From: Candidatus Bipolaricaulota bacterium
GTDB taxonomy: Bacteria > Bipolaricaulota > Bipolaricaulia > M55B111
Length of the DNA stretch: 36,349 bases
Direction: 5' to 3'
Assembly: GCA_018400715.1 (NCBI GenBank)
Contig: JAGYME010000013.1
Location: forward strand, 1 to 36,349
Shown: positions 33,657 to 36,349 of the stretch, in pieces
How positions within the stretch are numbered: the first letter of the stretch is position 1
Layout of the letters: each line of letters begins with the position of its first letter
Position numbers and translations under genes: made by a program
Notes under the pieces: generated by a model
The model's database searches: none
The model's input: the letters and a program-made list of their open reading frames with translations, nothing else
Told to the model about the DNA's origin: nothing

Positions 33657-34418
33657 TTAATCGATGTAGTTCCACTTGCAAAATATCCTCTCGACCAGGT
33701 CGACTATCAGGTACAGGCCCAGACCGAGGATGGCAAACGCGAGGATGCCGGCGAAGACGTCGGAATAGGCGAATATCTTCCAAGAGTTGTTGATGTAGTA
33801 GGCCAGGCCCTGGTTGGTGAATGACTCCTCCGCCAGGTACAGGGCGGCGATTCCCAGACCTATACTGATGCGCACGCTCGTCAGTATCTCGGGTAGGGCC
33901 GCGGGAATGACGACGTGTCTGTAGACCTGCAGCCGGTTTCCGCCGGCGCTCTCCACCGCCTTGACCCAACGGTTGGAGACGTTCTTTGCCGCGTCGCGGG
34001 CGGACAGCGCGACCTGGAACGTAATCACCAGGACGATGAATATCACCCGGGACAGGTCACCCAGGCCGAACAGTATGAGAATGACGGGCAGGAAGACGAT
34101 TTTCGGGACGGGATATGCGATGTAAATAATCGGGGACAGTAGCCTGTCGGCTGTTTTTTCAAAGCCGATTATCAGGCCAGTTGTCGCCCCAAAGAAGACG
34201 GATATCAACAAGGATATTACTAGTCTAATTGCGCTGCGGAGGAAGTTGGGCCAGATGGAGCCCCAGTGGTAGAACAGAGTGGAGAACGCCTTTATCGGCC
34301 CGGAGAGGACCATGCTCTTGGGTCCGGGGATGACCTGCCTGACGATAAAGGCCGCAAGCCACCAGAGCAGGGTCAAAAACAACAGGCTGACTACGTACCT
34401 TGTTATCCCGTGCCTCAT
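33657..34418 (-). CDS. ABC transporter permease (SsuC/TauC type)
   Basis: A 253-residue permease with six membrane segments of the nitrate/sulfonate/taurine family. An N-terminal helix (about 8-28) precedes the transport domain. The EAA-like loop is AVESAGGNRLQVYRHVVIPAALPEIL (about 162-187), where Gly and Pro are placed as in the family. It overlaps the ATPase gene by 4 bases (ATGA), so expression is coupled. The substrate could be an alkanesulfonate, nitrate, or a thiamine or pyrimidine precursor, and the sequence does not decide. Confidence 0.9.
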   Translation of the reverse strand: MRHGITRYVVSLLFLTLLWWLAAFIVRQVIPGPKSMVLSGPIKAFSTLFYHWGSIWPNFLRSAIRLVISLLISVFFGATTGLIIGFEKTADRLLSPIIYIAYPVPKIVFLPVILILFGLGDLSRVIFIVLVITFQVALSARDAAKNVSNRWVKAVESAGGNRLQVYRHVVIPAALPEILTSVRISIGLGIAALYLAEESFTNQGLAYYINNSWKIFAYSDVFAGILAFAILGLGLYLIVDLVERIFCKWNYID

Positions 34419-35128
34419 GGAAGGGACTCCCGTAGTTTCTGGGCCGTCCCGTAGAAGTCCTCGCTCCTGCGGAATCCGACATCGCCCATCGTTTCGTTGC
34501 CGACGACCTCCTTTACGGAAGCGGGCGACGGCGTGAGGACTACGATCCTCTCCCCGAGAAAGGACGCCTCCTCGATGTCGTGCGTAACGAGCATCATCGT
34601 CAACCCTTTCTCCTTCCAGAGTTCGAGTATAGTATTCTGCAGCCTCTCACGGGTAAACTCGTCCAGAGAGACGAGGGGTTCGTCCATCAGCAGTATTTTC
34701 GGGTCCACCGAAAGGGCCCGGACCAGCCCCAGCTTTCTCCGCTCACCGCCGGACAGCTGTGAAGGGTAGTCGGTCTTGTACTTCATCAAGTCCAGCCTTT
34801 CGAGCAGCTCTTCGGCCCTCGACTTGTCCCCGACATCCTGGAGGTCCAGGCCGAGGGTGGCGTTTTTCCAGACGGTCTTCCACGGGAGGAGGCCGATCTC
34901 CTGTAAGATGAGCGCGACGCGGGAGCGGTCCTCCTCGATCTCGATCGTGCCCGAGTAATTGTCGTTTAGGCCGGCTATGGTATGGAGAAAGGTCGTCTTG
35001 CCGCAGCCGTTTGGTCCAATGACAACGACGCTCTCGCCCTCGTCTACGTGCACGTCTATCCCTTCGATTATCTTTTTGGACTGAGTTCCCGAAATGAAAT
35101 CGACTTTCAACCTGGAGATATTAATCAT
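34415..35128 (-). CDS. ABC transporter ATP-binding protein (SsuB/TauB type)
   Basis: A 237-residue ABC ATPase for the adjacent permease. Walker A is GPNGCGKTTFLHTIAGL (about 38). LILQEIGLLPWKTVWKNATLGL holds the Q-loop with the family's LLPWKTV segment. The signature is LSGGERRKLGLVRAL (about 125), and Walker B is PKILLMDEPLVSLD with VTHDIEEASFLG. GAGAG precedes the ATG closely. It begins 11 bases after the binding-protein gene. Confidence 0.93.
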   Translation of the reverse strand: MINISRLKVDFISGTQSKKIIEGIDVHVDEGESVVVIGPNGCGKTTFLHTIAGLNDNYSGTIEIEEDRSRVALILQEIGLLPWKTVWKNATLGLDLQDVGDKSRAEELLERLDLMKYKTDYPSQLSGGERRKLGLVRALSVDPKILLMDEPLVSLDEFTRERLQNTILELWKEKGLTMMLVTHDIEEASFLGERIVVLTPSPASVKEVVGNETMGDVGFRRSEDFYGTAQKLRESLP

Positions 35129-35139
35129 AACTCTCTATT

Positions 35140-36219
35140 TCAGTCTTCTAGAGAGGAACTCACGACGTCTCCGTAAGCTACCCTCTCGGTGAGAAACATA
35201 TGAGATACCGCCCAGTCGACGACCGAGTCGTATATGTCCTCTTTTAGTTCTTCCGGGGGGTCAAACTTCGGCACGTCAAACAGTTCGGCAAAACTCTCCC
35301 CTAGGTCCATTTGCTCGATTATCTTGCCCACCTGGGGAAGAGTCTTGGATATTATCTGCAGGGATAGGCCGAGAAGCTGGAGGTTGTTGGACTCGTTGGT
35401 CGCAACTACGGCCTCCTCCCAGCCGCGGTAGAAATTCCCGACGAGCTCTGGCTTTTCTTCGAGCAGTTCGTTGCGGAATACCATAACGAACGGAGGCAGG
35501 GGGACACCTTCGTAGTTGTCGATCAGGTTTGCTTGATAGCCGGCAAACTTCGGATTGTCCGTGGATAGCGTTAGTAGCGGTTCGGGGAGGACGGCGGAGA
35601 TGTAGTTGCCATTCAACAGGCCCGTCATCCGTGATATGAGGTCTTCGCGGTCGAGGTAGAAACTCTTCTCGTCGACCTCGAAACCCTTCTCCGTCAGTAG
35701 CATGTCGGTCGCGTACTGCACGTCCCGTCTCGTGGCCAGGACTATCGACTTTCTCTCCGTTCCGTCGAGCCAGTTAGTCACTAAATCCTCTAGAGAGGCG
35801 ATCTCGTAGTACTTGCTGGACAGGAGTCCGTAGTACTGGTCCGTTTTGTTGGGGTCGAATATAGTTGAGGTCACGGATATGTTACCCGTTCCGGTGATAC
35901 CATATATGCTGCTCGATAGGTCGGTGATGCAGCAGTCGGCTAGACCTCCGCTTACCAACCGCACCGCCTCGCTGGAGCCTTTTGTCGCCCTCAACGAGAG
36001 CTCCACTCCGTTGTCGGTAAAGTGGCTCCCGTCGCTCCTAATGAAATTGGATTCCTGAGTCCCCTTGACGAGTGGCAGCGCGGCCATCGTCGGTGGATAG
36101 GCTATTGACATCTCCTCAACTTTAGATTTCTCGTTACCGAATAACTTGTATTTGTTAGAAAGTGTCGCTAAAGAGGCGGTTCCTAATAAAGAGATAAAGC
36201 TTCTTCTAGTTAATTTCAT
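35140..36219 (-). CDS. Tat-exported ABC substrate-binding protein (SsuA/NMT1-like)
   Basis: A 359-residue binding protein. The signal MKLTRRSFISLLGTASLATL has a twin-arginine motif (TRRSFIS), so folded export is expected. The mature part begins with MSIAYPPTMAALPLVKG and has the two-lobed NMT1/SsuA-like pattern with LRATKGSSEAVRLVSGGLADCCITD (about 83) and NYISAVLPEPLLTLS (about 210). Downstream genes encode its ATPase and permease. AGGAAAAG precedes the ATG. The ligand is unknown; a cofactor-bearing or tightly bound ligand could explain Tat export. It is the first gene of a four-gene operon with nadK. Confidence 0.85.
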   Translation of the reverse strand: MKLTRRSFISLLGTASLATLSNKYKLFGNEKSKVEEMSIAYPPTMAALPLVKGTQESNFIRSDGSHFTDNGVELSLRATKGSSEAVRLVSGGLADCCITDLSSSIYGITGTGNISVTSTIFDPNKTDQYYGLLSSKYYEIASLEDLVTNWLDGTERKSIVLATRRDVQYATDMLLTEKGFEVDEKSFYLDREDLISRMTGLLNGNYISAVLPEPLLTLSTDNPKFAGYQANLIDNYEGVPLPPFVMVFRNELLEEKPELVGNFYRGWEEAVVATNESNNLQLLGLSLQIISKTLPQVGKIIEQMDLGESFAELFDVPKFDPPEELKEDIYDSVVDWAVSHMFLTERVAYGDVVSSSLED

Positions 36220-36251
36220 TTATCTTTTCCTGTTGTACCCGCGTTGTTAGG

Positions 36252-36327
36252 GTGGGTGGATTTCAATCTTATTATAGTTTAGGGCGGGTGTTTGTTCAAT
36301 TGGGTTGAAATAACCCCCTCCACCCAC
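36252..36327. promoter_or_regulatory. Inverted repeats around the promoter (candidate operator)
   Basis: GTGGGTGGA (36252-36260) is the exact reverse complement of TCCACCCAC (36319-36327). Inside these are TTTCAA (36261-36266) and TTGAAA (36305-36310). The pairs lie nearly symmetrically about the -35/-10 region, so a repressor or activator could bind both arms. No regulator gene is adjacent. Confidence 0.45.
36271..36299 (-). promoter_or_regulatory. Promoter of the binding-protein/ABC/nadK operon
   Basis: On the minus strand TTGAAC (36299-36294) and TATAAT (36276-36271) are separated by 17 bases, giving a leader of about 45 bases. Confidence 0.75.
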
Positions 36328-36349
36328 TAATCTTTCTATCGCCCATCAA

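Noticed and set aside
32788-33969. A longer NAD kinase frame with 111 extra N-terminal residues.
   Set aside because: The extra part is antisense-free read-through of the permease gene in another frame, Arg-rich and unlike any kinase; the ATG at 33636 fits the family.

Overview
This is a bacterial chromosome segment with roughly balanced base composition, about 30 protein genes, short intergenic gaps and no rRNA, tRNA, CRISPR array or intact insertion sequence that I could see. The core genes are bacterial: Rho, MurA, exonuclease VII, MiaB, HflX, a bacterial-type ProS with its editing insertion, and a delta-prime/RicT pair. HolB-RicT, a TagO/WecA-type transferase and a YugP-type peptidase recall Bacillota and related lineages. 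Many proteins are rich in Asp and Glu, which would fit a salt-adapted organism, but this is an impression and I cannot name the phylum. Several genes start with TTG or GTG behind good ribosome binding sites (the PEPCK-like gene, rho, rpe, znuA, the thioredoxin-like gene). A few have no ribosome binding site and a -10 box only 7-11 bases before the ATG, suggesting leaderless mRNAs.

Layout. 1-420: the decayed end of an AbiEii-like gene and a repeat array. 421-1689 (-): DUF389 membrane protein. 2170-4169 (+): a PEPCK/HPr-kinase-superfamily protein with a strong promoter, a short leader ORF and a hairpin; it converges on gdhA (-, 4539-5786) across a bidirectional terminator. 6128-9315 (+): xseA, xseB and an acyl-CoA synthetase. 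9373-12111 (-): yugP-like, rpe, ribD, acyP. 12511-13467 (-): a polyprenyl-phosphate sugar-phosphate transferase, divergent from holB-ricT (+, 13482-15379). 15376-24864 (-): miaB, pfkB, CBS protein, proS and a GT2 glycosyltransferase, then rho, murA and hflX, with rho behind its own consensus promoter and a long leader. 25139-26788 (+): an exported thioredoxin-fold protein and an exported amidase. 27315-30804 (+): a zinc-ribbon protein related to IS1595 transposases followed by a complete ZnuA/ZnuC/ZnuB metal-uptake system. 30805-32710 (-): an ArsB/NhaD-type transporter and a shortened paralogue. 32788-36219 (-): a Tat-exported binding protein, an ABC ATPase and permease, and NAD kinase.

The most unusual material is of three kinds. 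First, intergenic arrays at 280-420, 1961-2160, 4170-4440, 12200-12510 and 26789-27000 keep a period of mostly 7 bp while the unit sequence changes along the array, and four of the five abut a stop codon. Second, the IS1595-like protein has kept its zinc ribbon but appears to have lost catalytic positions; it sits at the head of the zinc-uptake operon behind a predicted leaderless promoter. Third, the 174-residue transporter paralogue looks like an in-frame deletion of about 260 residues at a repeated (S/T)-G-(I/V) tripeptide. Smaller oddities are an acidic in-frame tail after the UAG stop of the acyl-CoA synthetase, an amidase lacking a usual zinc-binding His, and a likely long regulatory leader on rho.
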